Source of the DNA: Burkholderia sp. WP9 | Lineage (GTDB): Bacteria > Pseudomonadota > Gammaproteobacteria > Burkholderiales > Burkholderiaceae | NCBI RefSeq assembly: GCF_900104795.1 | Contig: NZ_FNTG01000001.1 | Span: forward strand, 2,790,001 to 2,854,000 | Direction of reading: 5' to 3' | DNA length: 64,000 nucleotides | Shown: positions 43,153-52,912 of the stretch, piece by piece | How the letters are laid out: each line of letters starts with the position of its first letter | How positions within the stretch are numbered: the stretch's first letter is position 1 | Translations under genes and position numbers: made by a program | The notes under the pieces: generated by a model | What the model saw: only the letters and a program-made list of their open reading frames with translations | Database searches by the model: none | What the model was told of the DNA's origin: nothing

Positions 43153-44487
43153 TCAATCCGGCGTGGCTTTCTCCGCCGTGGCCGGTTTGAGCCGTCGCCG
43201 CGCCGCGGCGCCTGAAGGCCGCGGGCCTACAGAGCGTGCCGCGCCTTTCGAAGGTTTGCCTCCCAACTTACGCAACAGCAACGCGAGCCGTTCCTCGAAG
43301 GTGCGAATCGTCGACTCTGGCGAGAGCGCGCGCTCCGCATAATTGCGCGCGGCTTTGCCGAGCGCCGCGCGCCGGTCCGCGTCACCAGCGAGCGCCGTGA
43401 TCGCCGCCGCCAGCGCTTTCACGTTGTCCGGCGGCACGACAACGCCCCGTGACGCCACGGCTTCGTACAGCGCGGTGCCACGGCGCGCCATCGCGATGGT
43501 CGCGCGGCCGCTCGCGAGCATCCCTGTGAGCTTGGACGGCATGACGAGATCCGCCGCGTCGCCGCGTTGCGGCAGCACGTGAATGTCGGCGAGATTGAGC
43601 AGTTCGTTCAGACGCCCTACCGGTTGCAGCGGCATGAACACGCAATTTGTCAAGCCGGAACAGCGTTCGAGCAGATCAGCTTTGGCGGCGCCGCTGCCGC
43701 AGAACACGAAAGTGAGATCCTGGCGCGCGGCCAGCGCGACCGCCGCATCGGCGAGCGTTTCGATGCCCTGCTTCGCGCCCATGTTGCCGGAATACAGAAT
43801 GACTTTCTGCTTATCCGGAATACCGAGCAGGCGCCGGAACTCGCTAGGCCGGGCAAGCGGAAAAATGGCCGACACGTCGACCCAATTCGGCAGGCAGACC
43901 ACCCGCGACGAAGGGACGCCCTTGGCCGTCGCGCGCGTGCTCATCTGCTTCGTGATCGACGATACCGCATCGAAGCGCCGCAGCAACGCGCTTTCGATCC
44001 AGCGTGCCGTGCGGGCCGCGCGTGGGCTTTTCAGCAGACCCAGATCGAATGCCGCATCGACCTCGTAATCCTGAATATGCAGCCACGCACTCGCGCGCGT
44101 GATGCGCGCGAGCATCAGCGCACCCGGCGCGCACATTAAGGTCGGCGCGATCAGAATGACCGCGTGAGGACGCCACAGCGCCTGCCATGCGAGCAGCGGC
44201 AACGAAGTCGCCGCGAAGGTCGCCAGATGCAGCATGCGCTTCAGGCCGCTCGGACGCGACGGCACCCACAGCGGAGCACGCCAGATCTCCACCCCGTCGC
44301 GGGTCTCGTGCTGATAACGCCAGGACGCATAGCCCTCTGCGACACGCCACTCCGGATAGTACGGTGGCGCGCACACCACCCGCACGTCATGGCCGCGGTC
44401 GGCCAGCAATACGGCCATTTCCGACGTGTACTTGCCCACTCCCGTCAGTTCAGGCGCATAGTTAATGCCGTAGATCAGTAGCTTCAT
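43153..44487 (-). CDS. wcaI: WcaI-like GT4 glycosyltransferase
   Basis: The 444-residue protein begins MKLLIYGINYAPELTGVGKY, the hallmark of the WcaI colanic-acid fucosyl/glycosyltransferases. It continues with VRVVCAPPYYPEWRVAEGY. The C-terminal domain has VILYSGNMGAKQGIETLADA and PSKLTGMLASGRATIAMARR. A basic low-complexity tail follows (KPSKGAARSVGPRPSGAAAR). The ATG at 44485-44487 is preferred to an upstream TTG. It is co-transcribed with gmd and fcl. Confidence 0.85.
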   Translation of the reverse strand: MKLLIYGINYAPELTGVGKYTSEMAVLLADRGHDVRVVCAPPYYPEWRVAEGYASWRYQHETRDGVEIWRAPLWVPSRPSGLKRMLHLATFAATSLPLLAWQALWRPHAVILIAPTLMCAPGALMLARITRASAWLHIQDYEVDAAFDLGLLKSPRAARTARWIESALLRRFDAVSSITKQMSTRATAKGVPSSRVVCLPNWVDVSAIFPLARPSEFRRLLGIPDKQKVILYSGNMGAKQGIETLADAAVALAARQDLTFVFCGSGAAKADLLERCSGLTNCVFMPLQPVGRLNELLNLADIHVLPQRGDAADLVMPSKLTGMLASGRATIAMARRGTALYEAVASRGVVVPPDNVKALAAAITALAGDADRRAALGKAARNYAERALSPESTIRTFEERLALLLRKLGGKPSKGAARSVGPRPSGAAARRRLKPATAEKATPD

Positions 44488-44550
44488 TGTGACTGCCAAA
44501 CGAGTTAGGGCGTCTTACGCGCGAAGTGACCGGGCGGGGCGGAGGCCGGC

Positions 44551-45693
44551 TTAGTCGCTCAACATCAGCGCACAGCCGCGGGCGATATTGGCAGCCGCGG
44601 AAGGCGGGTCGAAACGGCGAATCACATCCATGCACCGGCGCGCGGTGCCGCCCGCATCGGCGAACGCTTCCATTGCCTTGAGCATGGTGCGCTGCAGCCC
44701 GGCGACATCGCCCGCGGTAAACGCGTAGCCGCTCACCCCGTCGATCACCAGTTCCGGCACGCAGCCACAACTCTCGCTGACCACCGCCGGGCAACCATGC
44801 GCGAGCGCTTCGTTGACCACCAGTCCCCACGGTTCGCTGTAGCTCGGCAGCACCATGCAGGTCGCGCCGTAATACTCCTGCGTAAGCGGCTCGTCCTGCA
44901 GACTGCCGACGAATGTCACCGCGTCGCCGAGTTCGAGCTCGGCCACCTTCGCATGCAAGGCTTCACGCATTGGGCCCGTGCCGACAATGCGCAGCTTCGC
45001 CGCCGGAACACGCCGCCGCAATCCGGCGAGCGCCTCGATCAGCGTGCCGATGCCTTTCTCTTCGGACAGACGCCCCACGAACAGAAACACCGGCTGATTG
45101 CCCGCGCGAGCGGCAACCCGCTCGACCAGCGCACGCTCCGGCGAAAACGAACCCGGCAACGCCGCCGCCTGACACGGCACGAAAATCTTCTCGCGCTTCG
45201 CACCGAGGGAAAGCAGATACTCGCGGCTGCGCTCGCCAAACCCGAAATAGCCGTCGCACAGCGAGAAAAACACGCGCTTGGGAATCGACGTCAGCAGCTT
45301 CTTGGGCCGGTCGCGCGCGGTCGAATCGCAGAACACCGCGCGCCGTTTGCCGGTCACGATGCAGGCCGCGAGCATGGCCCAATATTCCGGGCGGTGATAG
45401 CCCGGCAGCACGATCAGGTCCGACTTGGTGCGCAAGACTTCCCACGTGAGGCGCGCGATCAGCTTCATGGTCGGCACGTCTTCGTAGCAGCCGTCGAACA
45501 GCTTCTGCATCGGATAGCGGTGAAACGAATAATCGACGTCGGAAAACCCGACGCGGTCATGCTCCGTATCGGCGATCTGCACCATTGAATAGCGAATCGC
45601 GCCTGAAGCCGAAATGTTATGCAACGCGGAAAACACGACACCCTTGTGGCGCGACCACACGACGTTGTGAAAGATCGTGACTGACGCTGTCAT
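44551..45693 (-). CDS. GT4 glycosyltransferase
   Basis: This 380-residue GT-B enzyme starts MTASVTIFHNVVWSRHKGVV after a GGAG site; the longer frame to 45750 has no site. The sugar-nucleotide domain shows FLFVGRLSEEKGIGTLIEAL and SYSEPWGLVVNEALAHGCPA with the E-x7-E motif. It is in the leftward EPS operon between fcl and the wcaI-like gene, with short gaps on both sides. Confidence 0.9.
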   Translation of the reverse strand: MTASVTIFHNVVWSRHKGVVFSALHNISASGAIRYSMVQIADTEHDRVGFSDVDYSFHRYPMQKLFDGCYEDVPTMKLIARLTWEVLRTKSDLIVLPGYHRPEYWAMLAACIVTGKRRAVFCDSTARDRPKKLLTSIPKRVFFSLCDGYFGFGERSREYLLSLGAKREKIFVPCQAAALPGSFSPERALVERVAARAGNQPVFLFVGRLSEEKGIGTLIEALAGLRRRVPAAKLRIVGTGPMREALHAKVAELELGDAVTFVGSLQDEPLTQEYYGATCMVLPSYSEPWGLVVNEALAHGCPAVVSESCGCVPELVIDGVSGYAFTAGDVAGLQRTMLKAMEAFADAGGTARRCMDVIRRFDPPSAAANIARGCALMLSD

Positions 45694-45802
45694 TTTTATG
45701 CCACTCCTCGAAGATTCGTCCTGCGTGCATGGCGCGTTCCGCGCTCGCACAGCGTCCCCAGCTAGTCATTTCAAAGCCGCGCTGAAGCGGCAACCCGTGC
45801 GG

Positions 45803-46762
45803 CTATACCTCGACGGCGGCAGCGGGTGTCGAACCGGCATGGGATTCAACGAAGTCCCGGTACGTGGATGCGATCCCGTCCTCCAGACCGATCGTTGCGC
45901 GCCAGCCCATTTGCGCGAGGCGCGAGACGTCGAGCAGCTTGCGCGGCGTGCCGTCGGGTTTCGAGGCGTCGAACACGAGTTCACCGTCGAAGCCCGCCAC
46001 CTTGCAGATGCATTCGGCCAGCTCGCGAATCGACAGGTCTTCACCCACGCCGACATTGAACAGGCCTTCCGTCACGTTGTGCTCTAGCACGAACAACGTG
46101 GCCGCGGCCAGATCGTCGACGTGCAGGAATTCGCGGCGCGGCGTGCCCGAACCCCACACCGACAGCGTGGAGTCGCCGTTCACCTTCGCTTCATGAGCCT
46201 TGCGCAGAAGCGCCGGCAACACGTGGCTGCTATTCAGATCGTAGTTGTCGTTCGGGCCGTACAGATTGGTCGGCATCAACGCCACGTACTGGGTGTTGTA
46301 CTCACGGTTGTAGGCTTCGCACAACTTGACGCCGGCGATCTTCGCGATCGCATAGGCGTCGTTGGTCGGTTCGAGCGGCGAAGTCAGGAGATACTCCTCG
46401 CGGATAGGCTGCGGACACTGCTTCGGATAGATGCACGACGAACCGAAGAACACCAGCCGCTCGACCTTGGCCCGGTACGCCGCGTGAATCACGTTGGTTT
46501 CGATCACCAGGTTTTCATAGATGAACTCACCCGGGCGCGTCGCGTTCGCGAGAATGCCGCCCACGCGCGCGGCCGCGAGCAGCACCACGTCGATCTGTTC
46601 GCTTTCGAAGAAGCGATTCACGGCCGCCTGATCCGTGAGGTCGAGCTGCTGCCGCGAGCGGGTGATCACATTCGGATACCCCTCGGCGGCAAGACGCCTG
46701 ACCAGCGCGGAGCCGACCATGCCACGGTGGCCCGCGACGAAAATGCGTGCTTGTTTGTTCAT
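45803..46762 (-). CDS. fcl: GDP-L-fucose synthase
   Basis: The 319-residue short-chain dehydrogenase converts GDP-4-keto-6-deoxymannose to GDP-L-fucose with NADPH. It opens [20 protein letters not shown], the GxxGxxG cofactor site. [20 protein letters not shown] provides the catalytic Ser and Cys region, and [19 protein letters not shown] the Tyr-x3-Lys pair. It lies 6 nt after gmd in the same operon, as expected for the fucose branch. Confidence 0.95.
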   Translation of the reverse strand: MNKQARIFVAGHRGMVGSALVRRLAAEGYPNVITRSRQQLDLTDQAAVNRFFESEQIDVVLLAAARVGGILANATRPGEFIYENLVIETNVIHAAYRAKVERLVFFGSSCIYPKQCPQPIREEYLLTSPLEPTNDAYAIAKIAGVKLCEAYNREYNTQYVALMPTNLYGPNDNYDLNSSHVLPALLRKAHEAKVNGDSTLSVWGSGTPRREFLHVDDLAAATLFVLEHNVTEGLFNVGVGEDLSIRELAECICKVAGFDGELVFDASKPDGTPRKLLDVSRLAQMGWRATIGLEDGIASTYRDFVESHAGSTPAAAVEV

Positions 46763-46768
46763 CGCAAG

Positions 46769-47887
46769 TTACTCGTGATGTTCCAGCGCCGTGAATCCGG
46801 CCAGCGTGACGAGCGCGTCACGTCGTGCAATCTGATAGTCCGCGCGCACCATTTCCTTGACGAGCGAGGCGAACGACGTGGTCGGCTGCCAGCCGAGCTT
46901 CGCATGCGCCTTCGACGGATCGCCGAGCAGCGTCTCGACTTCGGCGGGCCGGAAGTAGCGCGGATCGACGCGCACGATCACGTCGCCCGGCGACATCTTG
47001 ATCTCGCGCCCTTCCACTTTCTCGACGATGCCGATTTCATCCACGCCGGTGCCTTCGAAGCGCACGGTGACGCCAAGCTCGGCGGCCGCGTGCTGCACGA
47101 ACTGACGCACGCTGTACTGCACGCCCGTGGCGATGACGTAGTCCTCCGGCCGCTCCTGCTGGAGCATGCGCCATTGCATCTCGACGTAATCGCGGGCATG
47201 ACCCCAGTCGCGCAGTGCCGACAGATTGCCGAGATACAGCGTCTTCTGCATGCCCACCGCGATACGCGCGACAGCGCGCGTAATCTTGCGCGTGACGAAC
47301 GTCTCGCCGCGCACCGGCGATTCGTGATTGAACAGAATCCCGTTACAGGCATAGAGGCCGTAAGCCTCGCGATAATTGACCGTGGTCCAGTACGCGAACA
47401 GCTTGGCCACCGCATACGGGCTGCGCGGATAGAACGGTGTAGTCTCCGACTGCGGCACCTGCTGCACGAGGCCGTACAGCTCCGAAGTCGAAGCCTGATA
47501 GAAGCGCGTCTTTTCCTGCAGCCCGAGAATCCGGATCGCTTCGAGAATCCGCAGCGCGCCGAGGCCGTCCGCGTTAGCGGTGTATTCCGGCTCCTCGAAC
47601 GACACCGCAACGTGGCTCTGCGCGGCGAGGTTATAGATCTCGTCGGGCTCGACACGCTGAATCACGCGCAGAAGGCTGGTGGAGTCGGTCAGATCCGCGT
47701 GGTGCAGAAAGAGTCGCTGGTCCGGATCGTGGGGATCGCGGTACAGGTGATCGATCCGGTCTGTATTGAACAGAGATGACCTGCGTTTGATGCCGTGTAC
47801 GTCGTAATCCTTGGCGAGCAACAACTCCGCCAGATACGATCCGTCCTGTCCTGTGATGCCGGTGATCAGCGCGACCTTACGTTTCAT
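46769..47887 (-). CDS. gmd: GDP-mannose 4,6-dehydratase
   Basis: This 372-residue enzyme makes GDP-4-keto-6-deoxymannose from GDP-mannose. It has [20 protein letters not shown] (NADP site), [30 protein letters not shown] and [15 protein letters not shown] with the Tyr-x3-Lys catalytic pair. It supplies substrate to Fcl, coded 6 nt downstream. The ATG follows GGAGAATG at a suitable distance. Confidence 0.96.
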   Translation of the reverse strand: MKRKVALITGITGQDGSYLAELLLAKDYDVHGIKRRSSLFNTDRIDHLYRDPHDPDQRLFLHHADLTDSTSLLRVIQRVEPDEIYNLAAQSHVAVSFEEPEYTANADGLGALRILEAIRILGLQEKTRFYQASTSELYGLVQQVPQSETTPFYPRSPYAVAKLFAYWTTVNYREAYGLYACNGILFNHESPVRGETFVTRKITRAVARIAVGMQKTLYLGNLSALRDWGHARDYVEMQWRMLQQERPEDYVIATGVQYSVRQFVQHAAAELGVTVRFEGTGVDEIGIVEKVEGREIKMSPGDVIVRVDPRYFRPAEVETLLGDPSKAHAKLGWQPTTSFASLVKEMVRADYQIARRDALVTLAGFTALEHHE

Positions 47888-47983
47888 GGAGCATTCTCCT
47901 CGTTAACCTTTGCAATCCCAGTGCTACAGCCTGGTGCCATAGCCTGGTGAACTTCGTCGAACCGCCGGCCGCCAGCCGCCGTC

Positions 47984-50218
47984 TCAACCGGCGATGCTGT
48001 CGTACCCGTAATAACCGCCCTGATAACCCGAGCCGAGGAACGCCCCTTCCTGCGGCACGTCGGTCAGCAGCACGCCTTTGAGCGGCACGCCGCCGTTGCG
48101 CAGCCGCTTGGCCGTCTCCATGACCTCGTTGAGCGGGTGACGGCCGTGGCGCACCACCAGCAGCGTCGTGCCCGCGTACTTGCCGATCAACGTCGAGTCG
48201 GTCACCGCGAGAACCGGTGGCGTATCCACGATCACGAGGTCGTAGTGCGACTTCAGTTCTTCGAGCATCGTTTCGAAGCGCTTGCTCATCAGCAGTTCGG
48301 CAGGATGCGAGGGCAGCGTGCCCTTGGCGAGCACGTCGAGACCCGGCAGCACGTCGCGCTGGATCATCGCGCTCAGGTCGCCGCCGCTCAGCACGTCGGA
48401 CAGACCCGGCTGATGCGCGACACCGAAATGCGAGTGCACGTCGCCGCGCCGCATATCGCCGTCGATGATCAGCACGCGCTTGTTCGCCGAGGCCACCAGC
48501 GCCGCCAGGTTCACCGAGAGGAACGACTTGCCGGAATCGGGCCGCGAGCCGGTGATCATCACCACGTTGTTCTCGGCGTGATCGAGCGAGAGTTGCAGCG
48601 AGGTGCGCAGATTGCGCACGCCTTCCACGGCGATGTCTTCCGGCGCCTGCTGCGCGAGCACATGCAGCCCGCGACGGCGCAGCATGACGTTCTCCTGCAG
48701 CTTCAACTGGGTCTGGCTGCGCGGCACCACCGCGAACACCGGCACGCCGAGCATGCCTTCGAGTTCGTCCGGCCGTTCCACGCCGCCGTACATGGCGCGC
48801 TTGAAGAAGGTCAGCAGAATGCCGAGCACGAGGCCGCCGCCGAGCGCGATCAGGATCGCGATCACGCGCTTCGGACGCACGGGTTCGTCAGGTGCTTCGG
48901 CGAAGTCGACCACGCGCACGTTGCCCACCTGGCCCGCTTTCGCCACGCGCAGTTGCTGCGCGCTGTTCAGCAGATTGGTGTACAGCTCCGTATCGACGTG
49001 CACGTCACGCAGCAGACGCAAAGCGGTCTGCTCCGTATCCGGCATCACCGCCACGCTGCGGTTCATGTTCGCCGCGGCGCCTTGCAACGCGGCGATCTGC
49101 GCGTCGAGCGCGGCCACCGCCGGGTGATTCGCCGTGAAGCGTTGTGACATCTCCGCGCGTTGCTGCTGCAGATCCATCAGCTTGGTCTTGTTATCGACGA
49201 TCTGTTGCAGCAACAGGCGGCTTTCTTCGCCCAGGTCGACCGTGCCGTGCGTATTGCGGAACTTGTTGTAGCGTTGCTCGGCGTCGTCGAGTTCCTTGCG
49301 CAAGCCCGGCAGTTGCTGATCGAGGAAGGCGAGCATGTGCTCGGCTTCGGTCGAACGGCTCTCCACATCCTGACGCACGAATTCGCGCGCCATGCTGTTG
49401 ACGATCGCCGCGGTCAAGCCGCTGTCGCCGCCTTCCAGGCTCGCGCGGATCACGCCGGACTGCAACGTGGTTTCCTGCACCACGAGCGCCTTTTGCAGGC
49501 GGTCCACCGTGCTCAGCGTCGAGGCGCGCTGCAGTTCGAAACGCGAGCCGGCGGGGCCGACCAGCTTGTCGACGCGCAGTGTGATCGGGCCGTCGGCGGT
49601 ATCCGTTTCCACGGTCTCGCCCACTTTGCCCGACAGAATCGCGATACCGTTCTTGTCGCGCAGCACATAAGAACCGTCGGCGCCGGAAACCAGCGTGAAG
49701 GTCGTGTCGTACATTTCCTTCGACGTGTCGAACTGCGACACCGAAATGCTCTCGTCACCCCAGGCATAGCCGGACAGGTTGATGAACTGCGGCAACTTGA
49801 AGCCCCATTGCCCGTTCACCAACCCCGCAATCATTCCGCCGATGATCGGGAAATAACGCGGCCCAGCCGTGATATCCAGGTGCAGTTTCTTGACGGTTTC
49901 TTCCGTGACGAGACGCGACTTCAGCAACTCGATCTCGGCCGCCGTCGAAGGCTTGGTGTCGAACATGCCGGTAAGCGGCGGCAAGGAATCCTTGCCGTTC
50001 GCGTTGGCATTGGCCGTCTTGTCCTCGACGTGGAACAGGACATCCGCGCGGTAAGTCGGCGGCGCGAGGAAAGCGTACGCGCACCCCAGCGCGAGCGCGA
50101 TCAGCGTCACCATCACGATCGTGCGCCAACCTCGCACGATCGTACGCAGATAGTCCGACAGATGAAGCTCGTCCGGTCCGGACACGTCGGTGTAGCGGTT
50201 TTCGAAGTTGATTGCCAT
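47984..50218 (-). CDS. wzc: Wzc-type tyrosine autokinase / chain-length regulator
   Basis: This approximately 744-residue inner-membrane protein combines a Wzz domain, two membrane helices (TIVMVTLIALALGCAYAFLA and VIAILIALGGGLVLGILLTF) and a cytoplasmic BY-kinase. The Walker A is GSRPDSGKSF (near residue 555), followed by LIIDGDMRRGD and VIVDTPPVLAVTDS. The C-terminus has a small Tyr cluster (GYQGGYYGYDSIAG) for autophosphorylation. It works with Wza for high-level polymerisation and export. The ATG at 50216-50218 is preferred to the upstream GTG. Confidence 0.95.
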   Translation of the reverse strand: MAINFENRYTDVSGPDELHLSDYLRTIVRGWRTIVMVTLIALALGCAYAFLAPPTYRADVLFHVEDKTANANANGKDSLPPLTGMFDTKPSTAAEIELLKSRLVTEETVKKLHLDITAGPRYFPIIGGMIAGLVNGQWGFKLPQFINLSGYAWGDESISVSQFDTSKEMYDTTFTLVSGADGSYVLRDKNGIAILSGKVGETVETDTADGPITLRVDKLVGPAGSRFELQRASTLSTVDRLQKALVVQETTLQSGVIRASLEGGDSGLTAAIVNSMAREFVRQDVESRSTEAEHMLAFLDQQLPGLRKELDDAEQRYNKFRNTHGTVDLGEESRLLLQQIVDNKTKLMDLQQQRAEMSQRFTANHPAVAALDAQIAALQGAAANMNRSVAVMPDTEQTALRLLRDVHVDTELYTNLLNSAQQLRVAKAGQVGNVRVVDFAEAPDEPVRPKRVIAILIALGGGLVLGILLTFFKRAMYGGVERPDELEGMLGVPVFAVVPRSQTQLKLQENVMLRRRGLHVLAQQAPEDIAVEGVRNLRTSLQLSLDHAENNVVMITGSRPDSGKSFLSVNLAALVASANKRVLIIDGDMRRGDVHSHFGVAHQPGLSDVLSGGDLSAMIQRDVLPGLDVLAKGTLPSHPAELLMSKRFETMLEELKSHYDLVIVDTPPVLAVTDSTLIGKYAGTTLLVVRHGRHPLNEVMETAKRLRNGGVPLKGVLLTDVPQEGAFLGSGYQGGYYGYDSIAG

Positions 50219-50267
50219 TTTCTTCACCCAACAAAGCCCGGCGGTTCAAGATCACGTTGCACGGTTG

Positions 50268-51407
50268 TTATTTCGCGAGGACCACGCCCGTTACAGCCGC
50301 ATTGATCGCCGGCAGCAGCAGGTTCAACACACGGTTGAAGCGGACCAGACCGCCTTGACCGACGTACACCACGTCCTTCGGCTGCAGCTCGAACTGGTTG
50401 GCTAGCACCATCGACACCGGCGAGGTCGCATCGAGGTGGTACACCTCGGGCTTGTCGCTCGTCGAATTGCGGATCACGAACAGTTGCCGGGCCGCGGCCG
50501 TGTTGGAGTCGAAGCTGCCGCTGTCGGAAATCGCCTGCGAAAGCGTCAACGAACCGTTGCGCATCGGCAGGATGGTCGCCGGCTTGTTGACCTCGCCCAT
50601 CACGTAGACGCCGCTGTCTTCACGCGAAGCCACACGCAGCACGTCGCCCGGTTGCAGATAGATATCCGACGGATTGCGGCCACGCTTGATCAGATCGTCC
50701 AGGTTGAGCTGATACGGCACGCCGTTGCGGAGCAACACCACGCGGCTGCGATCCGCATTCGCGCTAAGACCGCCGCTCAAGCTGATCGCGGTCGTGAGCG
50801 ACATCGGAATGTCGTTGACCGATTGGGCGCCCGGCGTGCGCACTTCACCGTCGACATAGACCTGCGCCGCGCGGAACGAGGCCACCCGCACCGTCACTTC
50901 CGGCTTCTGATACACCTTGCTCAGACGGCGCGACAGGTCCTTCTGGATCGAGGCGACGTCTTTGCCGGCCACGTGCACGGTGCCTGCATACGGAAACTGC
51001 ACATCGCCGTTTTCGTCGATCAGGAAGCCAGGTGCGGCATCCGTCGCCTTCGGGTTCTGTGCCGGCTGTCCGAGCGCGGCAGCGAGTTCCGGGTGATCCC
51101 ACACGACGATCTGCAGCACGTCGCCGGGGCCGACCTTATAAACGGTCGGCTTGCCGAACAGTGCGACCATTTGCGGCGAGAGCGGCGCGGTGCTCTGCGC
51201 CTGGCTCATCTTGCGCAGCATCGTGAGGTTGATGTCGGTGATCTGGATCTGTTGTTGCGTATTCGGTTCAGTACTGAAATCACCACCCGTGTCCTGAATT
51301 GCGGCAGGCGTGATCATCCGCTGGCCCGGTGCGATTCCGCATCCGGAAAGCAGGGCTGCAGTAGCGAAAACCAGGAGACTTCCCGTGCGTAAACCAAGCG
51401 AGCTCAT
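50268..51407 (-). CDS. wza: Wza-type outer-membrane polysaccharide export lipoprotein
   Basis: The 379-residue precursor starts at an ATG after CGGAGGAAAC, with a signal and lipobox ending LLSGCG. The Poly_export domain begins KVGPGDVLQIVVWDHPEL. SLBB-like domains follow (AQVYVDGEVRTPGAQSVNDI and GVYVMGEVNKPATILPMRNG). The protein forms the octameric channel across the outer membrane and partners Wzc, coded 49 nt downstream. Confidence 0.95.
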   Translation of the reverse strand: MSSLGLRTGSLLVFATAALLSGCGIAPGQRMITPAAIQDTGGDFSTEPNTQQQIQITDINLTMLRKMSQAQSTAPLSPQMVALFGKPTVYKVGPGDVLQIVVWDHPELAAALGQPAQNPKATDAAPGFLIDENGDVQFPYAGTVHVAGKDVASIQKDLSRRLSKVYQKPEVTVRVASFRAAQVYVDGEVRTPGAQSVNDIPMSLTTAISLSGGLSANADRSRVVLLRNGVPYQLNLDDLIKRGRNPSDIYLQPGDVLRVASREDSGVYVMGEVNKPATILPMRNGSLTLSQAISDSGSFDSNTAAARQLFVIRNSTSDKPEVYHLDATSPVSMVLANQFELQPKDVVYVGQGGLVRFNRVLNLLLPAINAAVTGVVLAK

Positions 51408-51473
51408 GATGTTTCCTCCGTTCGCCACGGCGTTTTCCTCGGGGGAGGTAGCGTCTGGCGTTTTGTTAACTAC

Positions 51474-52859
51474 TTAGTAAGCGTTTCGATGCACCAGTCC
51501 GGCGACTATCGTCGCGCCGATAATCCGCATGTCGAGTGCGAACGACCAATGTCCCAGGTAATACAAGTCATGTTCCACCCGACGTTCCATCTTCTCGATG
51601 CGGTCGGTCTCGCCACGAAAGCCGTTGATCTGTGCCCACCCCGTGATCCCCGGTTTAATCCGGTAGCGATTGATATAGCCCGCGACCACTTTCTGATAGA
51701 GGTCGTCGTGCTCGAGTGCATGGGGACGCGGTCCAACGACCGACATGTCGCCAAGCAACACGTTGAAGAATTGCGGCAGTTCGTCGAGGCTCGTGCGGCG
51801 CAGGAACGCGCCCACTTTAGTGACGCGCGGATCGTTGCGCGTGGCCTGGCTGACGGTGCCTTTTTGCTCGGTATGCAGACGCATCGAGCGGAATTTGTAG
51901 ATCGTAAATACGTGGCCGTCCGCGCCCTTGCGTTTCTGTTTGAACAGAACCGGCCCGCGCGAGGATAGCTTCACGGCCAGCGCGATCGCGAACATGACCG
52001 GCGCGAGGGCGATCAACGCCGTCAACGCGAACAATCGGTCGAAGATCTCTTTCTTCAGCATCGAACTGGCGGACAACGGCGAAGCCACGAGGTTGATCGC
52101 CGGCACGCCGAGCAGATCGATCACGCCGCTGCCCTCGAACAACGCGAGGCTGCGCACGTCCGGCATGAAGCGGATGTTCACCAGGTCGTCACGGAATTCG
52201 CTGACCAGCGAACAGATCAGCGGCTCCTCGCTAAGCGAGAGCATGAGCCACAGTTCGTGTACGTTATTGGTTCGCATGTAGGCCGCCAGTGCCTCGACCG
52301 TGTCGAACACCGGCACACCCGGACTGGTAACGGGCGACACATCCGGACGGGCGTTGAACACGGCCGTGGCGCGAAAGCCCGTGGTCGGCGCGGCGCCGAT
52401 CCGGCGAATGATGGCGTCGCACTGCGAGCCGCTGCCGACAATCGCCACCTGATGCAGATTCATGCCGGCGCTGCGTGCGCGCGCCAGTACGGCGTGCGTC
52501 ATCAGCCGGTAGGCGATCAGCAGGCCGCCGGTCACCGCCGTCCAATACGAGAACCACAAGCGCGACACAAAGTCGATGCGATGCAGCGAATACATCAGCA
52601 CAAGGGCGCTGACCTGCACCATCAGCCAGGCGAGCGAGACCTGGCCGGCCAGCGCCAGCTTGGAGCGGCCGCGCCACGATTCGTAGACGCCAAACGCTGG
52701 AAAGATGGCCAACGCGAAGGCTGCGGAAAACATCACGAGCGCCCAATAGAACCCGGACTGAGCAAGGTAATCAAAGCGGATCTGCGAAGCCACCGCCGCG
52801 CCCGCCAACACCAATGCAACATCGAAAACTCGCGCGAGCAAATCCTGAAACTTGCGCAT
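51474..52859 (-). CDS. Undecaprenyl-phosphate glucose phosphotransferase (WcaJ/BceB-like)
   Basis: The 461-residue PHPT enzyme has four N-terminal helices, a CoA-binding-like middle and the C-terminal sugar transferase domain. The latter begins after [20 protein letters not shown] and shows [33 protein letters not shown] and [17 protein letters not shown]. It loads the first sugar phosphate, most likely glucose-1-phosphate, onto undecaprenyl phosphate and so starts each repeat unit. It lies between manC and wza. Confidence 0.92.
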   Translation of the reverse strand: MRKFQDLLARVFDVALVLAGAAVASQIRFDYLAQSGFYWALVMFSAAFALAIFPAFGVYESWRGRSKLALAGQVSLAWLMVQVSALVLMYSLHRIDFVSRLWFSYWTAVTGGLLIAYRLMTHAVLARARSAGMNLHQVAIVGSGSQCDAIIRRIGAAPTTGFRATAVFNARPDVSPVTSPGVPVFDTVEALAAYMRTNNVHELWLMLSLSEEPLICSLVSEFRDDLVNIRFMPDVRSLALFEGSGVIDLLGVPAINLVASPLSASSMLKKEIFDRLFALTALIALAPVMFAIALAVKLSSRGPVLFKQKRKGADGHVFTIYKFRSMRLHTEQKGTVSQATRNDPRVTKVGAFLRRTSLDELPQFFNVLLGDMSVVGPRPHALEHDDLYQKVVAGYINRYRIKPGITGWAQINGFRGETDRIEKMERRVEHDLYYLGHWSFALDMRIIGATIVAGLVHRNAY

Positions 52860-52912
52860 TTTGGTCACCTCGTTATTGCCGTTCTTGTCTGCAATTGAGT
52901 CCGGCGTGCTGT

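Noticed and set aside
46121..47779. 552-codon plus-strand frame opposite fcl and gmd
   Set aside because: Antisense shadow of two well-supported enzymes in a leftward operon.
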